Source: Flavobacterium turcicum
GTDB taxonomy: Bacteria; Bacteroidota; Bacteroidia; Flavobacteriales; Flavobacteriaceae
Assembly: GCF_011365745.1 (NCBI RefSeq)
Contig: NZ_JAAOBY010000001.1
Span: 682,001 to 746,000, forward strand
Direction: 5' to 3'
DNA length: 64,000 nucleotides
Shown here: positions 8,346-17,527 of the stretch, in pieces
Layout of the letters: each line of letters opens with the position of its first letter
Numbering within the stretch: position 1 is the stretch's first letter
The notes under the pieces: model-generated
What the model saw: only the letters and a program-made list of their open reading frames with translations
Database searches by the model: none
What the model was told of the DNA's origin: nothing
Made by a program: the position numbers and the translations under genes

Positions 8346-9344
8346 ATGCGTAAACAATTAATACCGTTTTTATTCCTACTATTTTTTACTCAAATATCTT
8401 TTTCGCAAGAAGGAATTCCAGTTTACTCTGATTATTTATCGGATAACTATTACCTAATTCATCCCTCAATGGCAGGTGCGGCCAATTGTGCTAAAGTGAG
8501 ACTTACAGGACGAAAGCAATGGTTTGGTCAGCAAGATGCGCCAGAGTTACAAACTTTAAGTTTTAATGGTCGTGTAGGAGAGAAAGCAGGAGCTGGAGTC
8601 ATACTATTTAACGATGTTAATGGCTATCATTCTCAAAAAGGAGTAAAGTTTACTTATGCTTATCATTTGATGTTTTCTCGTGATGAAATCGATTTAAATC
8701 AATTGTCATTTGGAATGAGTGCTGGGTTTATACAAAGCCAATTAGATGAGACTTCTTTTTTACTCTCAGGCGATTTTGACCCAAATATCAATGGTACTAT
8801 TGTTCAAAAAGATGCTTATTTTAATTTTGATATTGGTGCTTCGTACAATTATTTAGATTTTTATGCACATGCTACGGTAAAAAATGCAGTAGAAACTAGG
8901 CGATCAATTTACACCGAGTACGAAAGTGACAATTTGCGAAAGTACCTCTTAAGCGCAGGATATGTTTTTGGAGATAAAAACAAAATTTTATGGGAACCAT
9001 CTTTGTTATTTCAAATGGTCGAAAAAACCCAAGAAAAATCTGTTGACATAAATTTAAAAGCCTACAAAAATATGGATTTCGGTCGTTTGTGGGGTGGTTT
9101 GTCTTACAGACGCAGTTTTGATGGAGCAGAGTTCTTAAACAATGGAAGTATCGCTTCTCAAAAATTACAGTACATAACGCCTATTGTTGGTGTTAATTTT
9201 GATTCGGTAATGGTTGCTTACACTTATTCTCAGTTGTCAGGTGCGGTGAAATTCGATAATGGAGGTTATCACCAAATAACTTTAGGAATTGATTTGTTCT
9301 GTAAGCCAGTCAAATACGAATGCAATTGCCCTGCGATTAACTAA
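8346..9344 (+). CDS. PorP/SprF family type IX secretion membrane protein
   Basis: The 332-residue protein has a signal peptide (about 1-20, FSQ) followed by VYSDYLSDNYYLIHPSMAG, the typical opening of PorP/SprF proteins. Beta-barrel strands such as GRKQWFGQQDAPELQTLSF and a short Cys-containing end (YECNCPAIN) follow. PorP/SprF proteins are outer-membrane partners of type IX secretion that help attach or export particular cargo adhesins. The ATG at 8346 is preferred over the GTG three bases earlier. No large adhesin gene is next to it; the gamma-carbonic anhydrase gene follows after five bases and is probably co-transcribed. Confidence 0.87.
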   Translation: MRKQLIPFLFLLFFTQISFSQEGIPVYSDYLSDNYYLIHPSMAGAANCAKVRLTGRKQWFGQQDAPELQTLSFNGRVGEKAGAGVILFNDVNGYHSQKGVKFTYAYHLMFSRDEIDLNQLSFGMSAGFIQSQLDETSFLLSGDFDPNINGTIVQKDAYFNFDIGASYNYLDFYAHATVKNAVETRRSIYTEYESDNLRKYLLSAGYVFGDKNKILWEPSLLFQMVEKTQEKSVDINLKAYKNMDFGRLWGGLSYRRSFDGAEFLNNGSIASQKLQYITPIVGVNFDSVMVAYTYSQLSGAVKFDNGGYHQITLGIDLFCKPVKYECNCPAIN

Positions 9345-9349
9345 ATTGT

Positions 9350-9871
9350 ATGAAAGTTATAAAAGCTGTTAATGGTAAGTTTCCTGTAATTCCTGAGGAC
9401 TGTTATGTTGCCGAAAACGCAACAATTGTTGGTGATGTTCGTTTTGGATCACAATGTAGCGTTTGGTTTAATGCGGTGTTGCGTGGCGATGTCAATTCAA
9501 TTCAAATAGGGAATAAAGTCAATATTCAAGATGGTGCAGTTGTGCATTGTACCTATCAAAAACATCCAACTGTAATTGGTAATAACGTTTCAATAGGTCA
9601 TAACGCCATCGTGCACGGTTGTGTTATTCATGATAATGTGCTTATTGGTATGGGTGCCATTGTAATGGATAACTGCGTGGTAGAAAGTAATGCGATAGTT
9701 GCTGCAGGTTCTGTGGTTACTCAAAATACAGTGGTAGCCTCTGGAACTATTTGGGCAGGTGTTCCAGCCAAAAAAGTAAAAGATATTGATCAGTCTGATT
9801 TTGCAGGCGAAATTGAAAGGATATCTAATAATTACGTTTTGTATTCGAGCTGGTTTAAATCAGAGGAATAA
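9350..9871 (+). CDS. Gamma-carbonic anhydrase family protein
   Basis: The 173-residue protein consists of left-handed beta-helix hexapeptide repeats (about 10-145) with a short C-terminal helix. The metal-site histidines are visible in VVHCTYQKHP and IGHNAIVHGC. Family members are trimeric zinc or iron enzymes hydrating CO2, or related acyl carriers without that activity; sequence alone does not settle which applies. It lies five bases after the PorP gene and ends one base from the convergent murI stop. Confidence 0.88.
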   Translation: MKVIKAVNGKFPVIPEDCYVAENATIVGDVRFGSQCSVWFNAVLRGDVNSIQIGNKVNIQDGAVVHCTYQKHPTVIGNNVSIGHNAIVHGCVIHDNVLIGMGAIVMDNCVVESNAIVAAGSVVTQNTVVASGTIWAGVPAKKVKDIDQSDFAGEIERISNNYVLYSSWFKSEE

Positions 9872-9872
9872 T

Positions 9873-10652
9873 TTAAAAATCTTTCGCACTAACCTTAAAC
9901 GGTGCGCCTATAATTTCTTGTAAAACTCTTGGATTTGTATTAGTATAAAATATTGGCTCAGGCTCGTGTAAGTCAGATAAACCTACTTTTTCTTGAAGCA
10001 CAAATTGAGTCTGACGCGCTACAGCTTGACCAGAATCAATAATTTGTATGTGCGCTGGTAAAATCTTTTTTATTTGCGGAATTAAGTACGGATAATGACT
10101 ACAGCCCAATACTAGATAATCTATGTTTGCAGCAATCATCGGGGTGAGATACGATAATAAAAGTGCTGTCATCTCGGGTGAATTCATAGCGCCACTTTCT
10201 ATCAAAGGGACTAATCCGTGGCCTACTTGTTCAATTATTTTAGTGTTTTGGTACTTGGCTACCGTGCTGTGAAATAAATCGCTATTTAGCGTGCCTTGCG
10301 TTGCTAGTATTCCTATTACTTGTGTTTTAGAATGAGTCACGGCTGGCTTTATAGCTGGCTCAATCCCTATAAAAGGAACGGTATAGCGCTTACGTAATTC
10401 TTGAATGGCATTTGTAGTTGCGGTATTGCATGCTACAACAATCAGTTTACAATTAAGATCTAAAAGATACTCGGTGTTTTTTATACTTAAAGCAATAATG
10501 TCTTCCTTCGGTTTTTGTCCGTAGGGCGCATTTTTACTGTCTGCTAAGTAAATAGTTTGTTCGTTAGGTAATAAGTCATGTACGGCAGACCATATAGAAG
10601 TTCCACCTACCCCTGAATCAAATATTCCTATTGGTTGATTGTTGCTATTCAT
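9873..10652 (-). CDS. murI: Glutamate racemase
   Basis: The 259-residue enzyme interconverts L- and D-glutamate, supplying D-Glu for peptidoglycan stem peptides in the cytoplasm. It opens with IGIFDSGVGG; the two catalytic cysteines lie in VACNTATT (about residue 74) and LGCSHYPYL (about residue 182). Length is normal. It follows the OmpH gene of the envelope operon but is separated from it by a strong terminator, so it is probably transcribed on its own from a promoter in the 100-base gap. Confidence 0.95.
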   Translation of the reverse strand: MNSNNQPIGIFDSGVGGTSIWSAVHDLLPNEQTIYLADSKNAPYGQKPKEDIIALSIKNTEYLLDLNCKLIVVACNTATTNAIQELRKRYTVPFIGIEPAIKPAVTHSKTQVIGILATQGTLNSDLFHSTVAKYQNTKIIEQVGHGLVPLIESGAMNSPEMTALLLSYLTPMIAANIDYLVLGCSHYPYLIPQIKKILPAHIQIIDSGQAVARQTQFVLQEKVGLSDLHEPEPIFYTNTNPRVLQEIIGAPFKVSAKDF

Positions 10653-10696
10653 AAAAGCAAAGTTACTGTTTGTAGTAAGATTTGCAATATGGTTAC

Positions 10697-10737
10697 AAAA
10701 AAAAACTGCTCTTATCTCATAGAGAAAGAGCAGTTTT
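10697..10737 (-). terminator. Terminator of the bamA-ompH operon
   Basis: AAACTGCTCTT (10703-10713) pairs with AAGAGCAGTTT (10726-10736), and the A-run before it gives a U-tract on the minus strand. It lies about 20 bases after the stop of the OmpH gene at 10756. Confidence 0.8.
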
Positions 10738-10755
10738 ATTCATATTATTAGATTA

Positions 10756-11256
10756 TTAAAAACCTAAATCTTTTTTAACGTCTGCAGTCAAGTTTGGTCC
10801 GTCTGCAAGTAAAAGTGAAGATCCGTCTAAGATGTATTGGAAACCTTTAGCTTTTCCTACCTTTTGAATAGAAGCTCTCACTTTTTCCATTAATGGCTTC
10901 ATGATGTCTGATTCTTTTTGCTGTAATTCTTTTTGAGCGTTGTCTCTGTATGCTACAATTCTAGTTTGCATTTCTTGAACTTCTTTTGAACGCTCACCAT
11001 TTACAGCCTCAGTTACAGTAGCAGCTTCAGCTTCGTATTTTTTTAATTTACCTTGGTATTCATCTACCATTTTTTTGTAATCAGCGTCGTATGTAGTCGT
11101 CAATTTTTCTAATTGTTTTTGACCATCCAAAACTGCAGGCATTTTTGTCATGATCTCACTAACATCAACGTGAGCTGTTTTTGCTTGCGCATTAATTGTC
11201 TGGTTTGCTCCCATCATTAAAACTGCAGCAATTAATAGAGTTTTGATTTGTTTCAT
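10756..11256 (-). CDS. OmpH/Skp family periplasmic chaperone
   Basis: The 166-residue protein has a signal peptide cut near residue 23 (INAQAKTAHVD), then the Skp fold: a short beta core (HVDVSEIMTKMP), a long charged helical hairpin (about 45-125) and a final strand (FQYILDGSS). Skp proteins hold unfolded outer-membrane proteins on the way to BamA. It lies 25 bases downstream of a second OmpH gene and just after bamA, so both chaperones and the assembly machine are made together. It is the last gene of the operon. Confidence 0.88.
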   Translation of the reverse strand: MKQIKTLLIAAVLMMGANQTINAQAKTAHVDVSEIMTKMPAVLDGQKQLEKLTTTYDADYKKMVDEYQGKLKKYEAEAATVTEAVNGERSKEVQEMQTRIVAYRDNAQKELQQKESDIMKPLMEKVRASIQKVGKAKGFQYILDGSSLLLADGPNLTADVKKDLGF

Positions 11257-11281
11257 CGTTTTTAAAATATTAAGTAAGTAA

Positions 11282-12301
11282 TTAATTATTGGTTGATTTT
11301 TCTTTTAATTGTTCTTCTTTTGCTTTTTTCGCTGCTTCGCGATCTTCTAATATTTTCTTTCTTTTTGCTTCAAAAGCTTGCTTGCGATCTTCAATTACCT
11401 TTTTTCTTTCTTCAATCAATTTGGCACGATCGGTTGCAGCTTTTTGTTTTGCCTCTTCGGCTGCTTGCTTCGCACTATCAACTTTAGAATTCGTGTCAGT
11501 AGCTGTTGTACTAGCCTCTTTTGCTACATTTGCAGAAACCGTGCCATTTTTTTTGGCAGCTCTTGCTTCTAGCATTTGCTTTCGTTTGTCATCGAACTCT
11601 TTCTTCTTTTGTTCTTGTAAAGCCTTGCGATCTTCAATAAGTTTGTCTCTCGCTGCTTTTTTCTCTTCTAGTGCTTTTTGTCTCTCGGCTAAAACAGGAT
11701 TGTCGTCAATTGCATCTTCTTTGCTTTCTCGAGCCTCTGCTTCTTTTTGTTGCTTTTTGGTAAGTTGCTCTCTTTTTTCAGAACGTGTTAAAGAACGTAA
11801 AACTTGCTCACTAATGTCAAATTTTTTCTCTGAATAAAGCATAGTTAAATCAGAAGTTTTGTCAAATATAAAATCATACTTTAAGCGTTCTGCAATGTCT
11901 TGTACTGCTGTAAAAACTTGATCTTGTATTGGCTTAGCTAAAACTGATTTTTGATTAATTAAGTCTCCATTTGCTCCAAAGCGCTGTTGCTGGTAGTCAG
12001 AGTTTTCTTTTTCTAAAAAACGAATTTCAGTTTCTCTTTCTTCAATTAATTCCTTTGTTAATAGAGCTTTTTCAGACTTCAGCGCCTCTTTTAACTTGTT
12101 GATTTCATTCGTTTTTGCATCAATTTCTGACTTCCATTTTTGAGCTTTTATTTCCAATTGGTTTTTTGCTTCGGTGTAGTCAGGTACATTTTGCAAAATG
12201 TACTCCATATCGATATAACCAATCTTTGTACCTCTTGTTTGTGCAGAGGCTGTTTGCGCTAGTACAAAGGCTAAAAAAAGTAACAAAAATTGTTTTTTCA
12301 T
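11282..12301 (-). CDS. OmpH/Skp family protein with long Lys/Glu-rich tail
   Basis: The 339-residue protein has a signal peptide (about 1-20, ASAQ) and a Skp-like region (about 24-175) starting KIGYIDMEYILQNVPDY, with FDKTSDLTMLY near its end. The remaining 160 residues are a low-complexity, charged helical tail of Lys, Glu, Ala, Arg and Asp with repeated (I/L)ExRK units, about twice the usual Skp length. The tail may form a coiled coil reaching across the periplasm or binding the cell wall, which is inference. It lies between bamA and the second ompH in one operon. Confidence 0.85.
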   Translation of the reverse strand: MKKQFLLLFLAFVLAQTASAQTRGTKIGYIDMEYILQNVPDYTEAKNQLEIKAQKWKSEIDAKTNEINKLKEALKSEKALLTKELIEERETEIRFLEKENSDYQQQRFGANGDLINQKSVLAKPIQDQVFTAVQDIAERLKYDFIFDKTSDLTMLYSEKKFDISEQVLRSLTRSEKREQLTKKQQKEAEARESKEDAIDDNPVLAERQKALEEKKAARDKLIEDRKALQEQKKKEFDDKRKQMLEARAAKKNGTVSANVAKEASTTATDTNSKVDSAKQAAEEAKQKAATDRAKLIEERKKVIEDRKQAFEAKRKKILEDREAAKKAKEEQLKEKSTNN

Positions 12302-12336
12302 ATCAATACGTTGTTAAATGATAGATGTTATCAGTA

Positions 12337-15072
12337 TTAAAACTGTTGTCCAATGATAAAGTGTGTTTCCCATCCGTTTGCTTTTGCTTGTCCCGGTAAA
12401 GCATCAAAGCCGTGTCCAAAGTCAATACCTAATAAACCAAACGCTGGCATGAATACACGTAGACCAATACCTGCTGAACGGTTTAATGCAAATGGATTAT
12501 AGGTTTTAAAATCACTAAATGCTGCTCCACCTTCTAAGAACGCTAAAGCATAAATAGACGCAGAAGATTTCAATGTAATAGGATAACGTAACTCCAAAGA
12601 GAATTTGTTGTACACTGTTCCTCCAATTTGTTCTCCTCTTTCATTAGTAGGAGTGAGGGAGTTGTTAGGATAACCTCTTAATTGAATATTCTCACGACCG
12701 TCCATTGCAAAGTTAGCTAAACCATCACCTCCCAAATAGTATCTTTCAAAAGGTACAGCTCCTCGTGCTTGGTTGTAAGCACCTAAGAAACCAAACTCAG
12801 ACAATACGCGTAGAACGATTTTACCATATAGTTTAGTATACGTATCAGCTTTGAATTTTACTTTATAATATTCTAACCAATTGAATCGTTTTTGATCTAC
12901 TTTACCTTGGTCAACTGCAGCCAAACGGAAGTCTGTTTCTGCTACTTTGTTCCCATTTGCATCTACCAAATCCCCAATTGCCACTATATTTCCATTAGCA
13001 TCGGGAACATTTTGTCTATCAGTTGTATTTCTTAATTTGTATTGCTCTTGATCACCTAGTGAAGCATAATCCACTCCATTAAACAAAGAGTACGGTGGTG
13101 TAACTTTTGCCGAAAGGCTGAATTCCGAACCATAGGTTGGGAATATCGGGTTAAATCCTTTACTGTTTCTAGTTAAAGATACTGTATAGGCCAAATTACG
13201 AGAAGTTCCGTTACCAAAGGTAAAAAGACCTGTGTTGTAGTTGTTTAATGAGTAGTGTTGATAACTTACAGATTGTGATAATACAAAGAAATCATCTGGA
13301 ACTGTAAGTCTTTTTGCTAGTCCTACAGATAAAGTTAAAATGTCAAAACTTCTGGTTCTATCTGCTCTTTGAGTGATAAAGTTATTTAAAAATTGTTTAC
13401 TGTAAGACAATGATGTACTGAAAGAAACTGGTTTTTTACCTCCAAACCATGGCTCCGAAAATGATAAGCTGTAGGTTTGAAAAAATGTACTTGCTTGCAA
13501 ACGTAACGATACTTTTTGTCCGTCTCCCATTGGTAAAGGTTTGTAGGCTTCCTTATTAAACATATTTCTCGCTGAGAAATTGTTGAATGATAGTCCCAGT
13601 GTTCCAATAAATCCGCCACCGCCGTAACCACCTTGTAGTTCGATTTGGCTAGATCCTTTTTCTACTAAGTTGTATTCAATATCTACTGTTCCGGCACCTG
13701 AATCTACGTTTTTAAATTTAGGGTCAATTGCTTCTGGATCAAAGAAACCTAACTGTCCGATCTCACGAATGGTACGAACTAATTCTTCTTTACTGTATTT
13801 TTCACCAGGTTTGGTTTTTAATTCACGGTAAATGACGCGGTCATTTGTTTTGTCGTTACCTACTGCTGTAATTTTATTGAAATAAGCAATCGGTCCTTCG
13901 GTAATTCTAATTTCAAAATCTATAGTGTCATTAGCGGTTTTTACCTCCACAGCATTAACATTTGAGAACAAATAACCACTATTTTGGTATAGGTTGGTAA
14001 TGTCTTCACTGTCTGGTTTTGTTTTGTCAGCAATTCGTTTTTCAAGTAATACGCCATTATAGGTATCTCCTTTTTTAATTCCAATAAGTCTTGCTAAACC
14101 TTGATCGGTATAAATTGTATTTCCTAAAAATTTAATATCTCCAAAATAGTATTTGTTTCCTTCTTCTAATTTGATTTTGATATCTAAAGCATTTTTTTGT
14201 TCATTGTAAACAACAGAATCAGACACTATTCTGGCATCACGAAAACCTCTTTCTTTGTAAGAAGCAATTACTTTTTCAAGGTCAGTTTTGTATTTGTCTT
14301 TAATGAATTTTGAAGCTTTTAAAATTCGAATAGGATTTTTTTGCTTCGTGTCTTTCATTGCTTTACGAAGTTTTTTATCAGAGATTTTGTTGTTGCCAAT
14401 AAAATCAATCGAGCTAATTTTAATTTTTGCACCTTTATCGATGCGAACTAGCATGTTTACTTGGTTTGTTGCGCTAGTGTCTTTATTAGTGTTGATGGTT
14501 ACTTTTGTATTAAAAAAACCATCCTTACGGTATTTGTTTTCGATATAATTTTTAGTGGTAGTAATTAAATTTTCGTTTACTACTTTTCCTTTATTTAAAG
14601 AGTTGTCCTTAATAAGGCCTTCTATCTTGCTTTTTTTAACACCAACAATTTTAACTTGGTTTAGTTTAGGGAGTTCAACAATATTTAAATCTAGATATAT
14701 ACTGTCGTTTTGTATCTTATTTACGTAAAAAGAGATCTCGTCAAACAAACCTAATTTTCCTAATTTTTTAATTGCAGCACTAATTTGCTCCCCAGGAATT
14801 GTTATTTCCTGACCTTTTTGCAAGCCAGTAAATGTAACTACCGTTTGGCTATTAAAACTTATGTCACCTACTACAGCTACATCTGCTAAAATGTATTTTT
14901 TTCCTTGATCAAACGGAACACGATCTTGTGCTTGAGATTGAAAAAAACTGATAAAAAATAAAACGCTAAGTACGGTTTTGATGCTCTTATTTAACACTAA
15001 AAAATTATTTAATTTGTTCACTTGTTTTTCCAAATCTACGTTCTCTTTTTTGATAACTAATGATAGCCTCAT
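12337..15072 (-). CDS. bamA: Outer membrane protein assembly factor BamA
   Basis: The 911-residue frame has a signal peptide ending SQAQDRVPF (about 49), five POTRA repeats (about 60-470) and a 16-strand surface-antigen barrel (about 510-911) closing with terminal phenylalanine (IIGQQF), the Omp85 beta-signal. It inserts beta-barrel proteins into the outer membrane. The first ATG gives a 68-base overlap with uppS; a GTG at 15021 would shorten it by 17 residues and place the signal peptide more normally. Operon order porG-uppS-bamA-ompH-ompH matches that known in other Bacteroidota. Confidence 0.93.
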   Translation of the reverse strand: MRLSLVIKKENVDLEKQVNKLNNFLVLNKSIKTVLSVLFFISFFQSQAQDRVPFDQGKKYILADVAVVGDISFNSQTVVTFTGLQKGQEITIPGEQISAAIKKLGKLGLFDEISFYVNKIQNDSIYLDLNIVELPKLNQVKIVGVKKSKIEGLIKDNSLNKGKVVNENLITTTKNYIENKYRKDGFFNTKVTINTNKDTSATNQVNMLVRIDKGAKIKISSIDFIGNNKISDKKLRKAMKDTKQKNPIRILKASKFIKDKYKTDLEKVIASYKERGFRDARIVSDSVVYNEQKNALDIKIKLEEGNKYYFGDIKFLGNTIYTDQGLARLIGIKKGDTYNGVLLEKRIADKTKPDSEDITNLYQNSGYLFSNVNAVEVKTANDTIDFEIRITEGPIAYFNKITAVGNDKTNDRVIYRELKTKPGEKYSKEELVRTIREIGQLGFFDPEAIDPKFKNVDSGAGTVDIEYNLVEKGSSQIELQGGYGGGGFIGTLGLSFNNFSARNMFNKEAYKPLPMGDGQKVSLRLQASTFFQTYSLSFSEPWFGGKKPVSFSTSLSYSKQFLNNFITQRADRTRSFDILTLSVGLAKRLTVPDDFFVLSQSVSYQHYSLNNYNTGLFTFGNGTSRNLAYTVSLTRNSKGFNPIFPTYGSEFSLSAKVTPPYSLFNGVDYASLGDQEQYKLRNTTDRQNVPDANGNIVAIGDLVDANGNKVAETDFRLAAVDQGKVDQKRFNWLEYYKVKFKADTYTKLYGKIVLRVLSEFGFLGAYNQARGAVPFERYYLGGDGLANFAMDGRENIQLRGYPNNSLTPTNERGEQIGGTVYNKFSLELRYPITLKSSASIYALAFLEGGAAFSDFKTYNPFALNRSAGIGLRVFMPAFGLLGIDFGHGFDALPGQAKANGWETHFIIGQQF

Positions 15073-15745
15073 ATAAATCCTGTTCTTTAAAGTCTGGCCA
15101 CAATATATCAGTAAAATACAACTCTGAGTAGGCTATTTGCCACAGCAAGAAATTACTTATTCTATGTTCTCCACTTGTTCGTATTAATAAATCTACGTCG
15201 GGTAAATTTTGCGTGTAAAGATGCTCATTAATAATTGAATCGTCAATACTGTCTATTGAAATTATATTATTTTTAACTTTACTACAAATCTTCTTCATTG
15301 CAGATACGAGCTCTTCTCTGGAACCATAACTAAGGGCCAAAGTTAAGGTCATTTGGGTGTTGTTTTTTGTTTTTTCCATAACATCCAACAACTCTTTTTG
15401 AGCAGATTTTGGTAGCATTTCTAAATTACCAATAGCGTTGAGTTTGATGTTATTTTTTTGCAGGGTAGTCAATTCTTTTTTTAATGAATTGATTAAAACT
15501 TTCATCAATGTTTCTACCTCAAGTTTGGGTCTGTTCCAGTTTTCTGTCGAAAAAGCGTATAGCGTTAAAAACGGAATGCCCAATTTTGCAGTTGCTTCAA
15601 TAATCACTTTCACAGATTTTGTTCCGCTTTGGTGTCCTAGAGCTCGTAAAAGCCCTTGCTGTTTTGCCCAACGTCCATTGCCGTCCATAATGATGGCAAG
15701 ATGTTGTGGTAATCTTTCTTTATTGATCGTTTCTACTAAATTCAT
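15005..15745 (-). CDS. uppS: Isoprenyl transferase (undecaprenyl diphosphate synthase)
   Basis: The 246-residue cis-prenyltransferase makes the C55 lipid carrier for peptidoglycan and O-antigen. It shows HLAIIMDGNGRWAKQQG (catalytic Asp, about residues 16-32), YAFSTENWNRP (about 67-77) and RTSGEHRISNFLLWQ (about 190-204). Length is normal. In the usual motif RTSGExRLSNF the Leu is Ile here, a mild change. It lies three bases after the porG-like gene and overlaps bamA, so translation is likely coupled. Confidence 0.95.
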   Translation of the reverse strand: MNLVETINKERLPQHLAIIMDGNGRWAKQQGLLRALGHQSGTKSVKVIIEATAKLGIPFLTLYAFSTENWNRPKLEVETLMKVLINSLKKELTTLQKNNIKLNAIGNLEMLPKSAQKELLDVMEKTKNNTQMTLTLALSYGSREELVSAMKKICSKVKNNIISIDSIDDSIINEHLYTQNLPDVDLLIRTSGEHRISNFLLWQIAYSELYFTDILWPDFKEQDLYEAIISYQKRERRFGKTSEQIK

Positions 15746-15748
15746 TTT

Positions 15749-16423
15749 TTATTCTGCACAATAACAGGGCGACTTACCAAAGGTGTAGGTAAGTGTTAGT
15801 CCTGAAAAAACGTACCAATCATTATTATTTATATTCCCAAATTTTTCATTAAAACTTCCGTCCATGTTATCGCTTTGGCTGTATCTTGCTCCTGCTTCTA
15901 TCGCCAAGATAAATTGGGGCATTACGGTAGCTTTCAGTCCAACAATCATCGGAATCGCAATTGATTTTTTTCGTTCGCTTCTTCCCGTTATTTTTACATC
16001 CGCAAAGTCATTTGTCAATGTGAAATTATCAAAAAAGTAACTTAAACCTGTTGCTACATAAGGGGTAAGTTTTGGCTTTCCTTCATGTAGATTAAAGTCG
16101 AAAAAATTAAATTCAAGACCTAAAGATAGTTCTTTTACGTTGTTTTCTAAGTTGAAGCCGCGTTCATACCTACTTACTTCCTTTGAGTCAAAGTCTCTAG
16201 AACTAATTTGCGACTGTATATATGAAATTCGATACGAGTGTCTCGGACTTTTATTCCACTTATACAAAATTCCAATAGCAGGTTCATTGGGGTTGATGTA
16301 AGTCGTTGGTCCAATGTCTCCTATGTAATTACTCCCGCCAACAAAAACGCCAATCTCATGAATTTGAGCTTGTAGGTTTGTCAAGGAAAACAGACTTAGA
16401 AAAATAATAAAAATCTTCTTCAT
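15749..16423 (-). CDS. PorG-like outer membrane protein (DUF6089 family)
   Basis: The start at MKKIFIIFLS gives 224 residues, with a signal peptide cut after NLQAQ; the frame extends seven residues further without need. The mature part begins HEIGVFVGGSNYIGDIG, a pattern of DUF6089 proteins, and is an eight-stranded barrel type ending in KSPCYCAE. Porphyromonas PorG, a type IX secretion component next to the PorK/PorN ring, sits in the same gene order before uppS and bamA; this supports the call. A role in type IX secretion is inferred from family and synteny. The two cysteines at the C-terminus are unusual. Confidence 0.8.
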   Translation of the reverse strand: MKKIFIIFLSLFSLTNLQAQIHEIGVFVGGSNYIGDIGPTTYINPNEPAIGILYKWNKSPRHSYRISYIQSQISSRDFDSKEVSRYERGFNLENNVKELSLGLEFNFFDFNLHEGKPKLTPYVATGLSYFFDNFTLTNDFADVKITGRSERKKSIAIPMIVGLKATVMPQFILAIEAGARYSQSDNMDGSFNEKFGNINNNDWYVFSGLTLTYTFGKSPCYCAE

Positions 16424-16592
16424 TAAATCAAAAATTGCGTGCAAATATAATAATAATCACTTCGATACAATGCCCAATCTGTTAAATGTGCGTTTTTTTA
16501 ATAATTAGTACTTTAAGCGCTTTTAAATAAAGGGATTGTTTTGTTAAAACGTCAAAGATTGAGAAAATTGTATCTGCGCAGGTTATTTCGAC

Positions 16593-17477
16593 TTAATTGC
16601 GTTTGTCTTGTCCCCAAAGTAATTTGTTTCTAAGGGTTTTTAGGAATGTTTCGCCGGGAATTTCGACCATGTTTATGTAGAAAGGTGTTTTCTTTAAAGT
16701 CAATATAGATTCGTTTTTAATTGAGGTTACTCTTGAATCTAGTGATACTAAATAATTCTCTTCGCGACCAGATACTTTTAGTTTTATTTCTGTTTCGTCA
16801 GGAACTACTAGTGGTCTTGCGGTTAAGTTGTGTGGTGCAATTGGCGTTATAACAAGGCTTTTTACATCAGGGGTTAAAATTGGTCCGCCACAACTTAATG
16901 AATAACCAGTTGAGCCAGTAGGTGTCGATATAATTAAACCGTCGGCCCAATACGAATTTAAGAATTCGCCGTTTAAATACGTATCTATGGTAATCATAGA
17001 GGTAGTATCTTTGCGGCTTACTGTAATTTCGTTCATGGCAAAATTCATTTCATCAATTGCTGCATTACTTGGTGTGCAATGCAAACTTAGTAAAGCGCGT
17101 TTTGAAAGTGTGTATTTTTTATCAATTACAAATTGCATGAAAGAGGCAATATTTTCTTTTTGAACCGTAGCCAAAAAGCCGAGTCTTCCTGCGTTTATAC
17201 CTAAAATAGGGATTCCAGAGTCGCGAACTAAAGTAGCTGCCCTTAAAATAGTACCATCACCACCAATACTTATCAGCATATCAAAGCTACTGTCTAGTTC
17301 GTAGTGATTTGAAAAAGTTTTGTACCCTGCAGCTACTAATTTCTTTTCATCAAGTATTTGCATGAACTTGTCTTCAATAATCAACTCGACATTATTTTTG
17401 TTGAAAAAATCAAAAATGTCGTTTATAATAGGTTCCGTGCTGTTTTGATAATATTGACCGTAGATTGCTACTTTCAT
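16593..17477 (-). CDS. nadK: NAD kinase
   Basis: The 294-residue cytoplasmic enzyme phosphorylates NAD to NADP. It carries the ATP-binding SIGGDGTILRAA (about residues 71-82), NAGRLGFLA and the conserved SPTGSTGYSLSCGGPI (about 184-199) with PHNLTARPLV. Length is normal. The CBS gene is 50 bases upstream in the same direction and the porG-like gene 170 bases downstream; the intervening stretch (16424-16592) shows no terminator, so the group is probably one transcript. Confidence 0.95.
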   Translation of the reverse strand: MKVAIYGQYYQNSTEPIINDIFDFFNKNNVELIIEDKFMQILDEKKLVAAGYKTFSNHYELDSSFDMLISIGGDGTILRAATLVRDSGIPILGINAGRLGFLATVQKENIASFMQFVIDKKYTLSKRALLSLHCTPSNAAIDEMNFAMNEITVSRKDTTSMITIDTYLNGEFLNSYWADGLIISTPTGSTGYSLSCGGPILTPDVKSLVITPIAPHNLTARPLVVPDETEIKLKVSGREENYLVSLDSRVTSIKNESILTLKKTPFYINMVEIPGETFLKTLRNKLLWGQDKRN

Positions 17478-17527
17478 GATTTTAGATGTCGGGTTTAAAG
17501 CTGCGCTTGTTGTTTTTGAGGTGCTCC

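Noticed and set aside
11289..11837. 182-codon plus-strand frame opposite the tailed OmpH gene
   Set aside because: Phe/Ser/Leu-rich complement of Lys/Glu-rich coding; no start context or homology-like motif.
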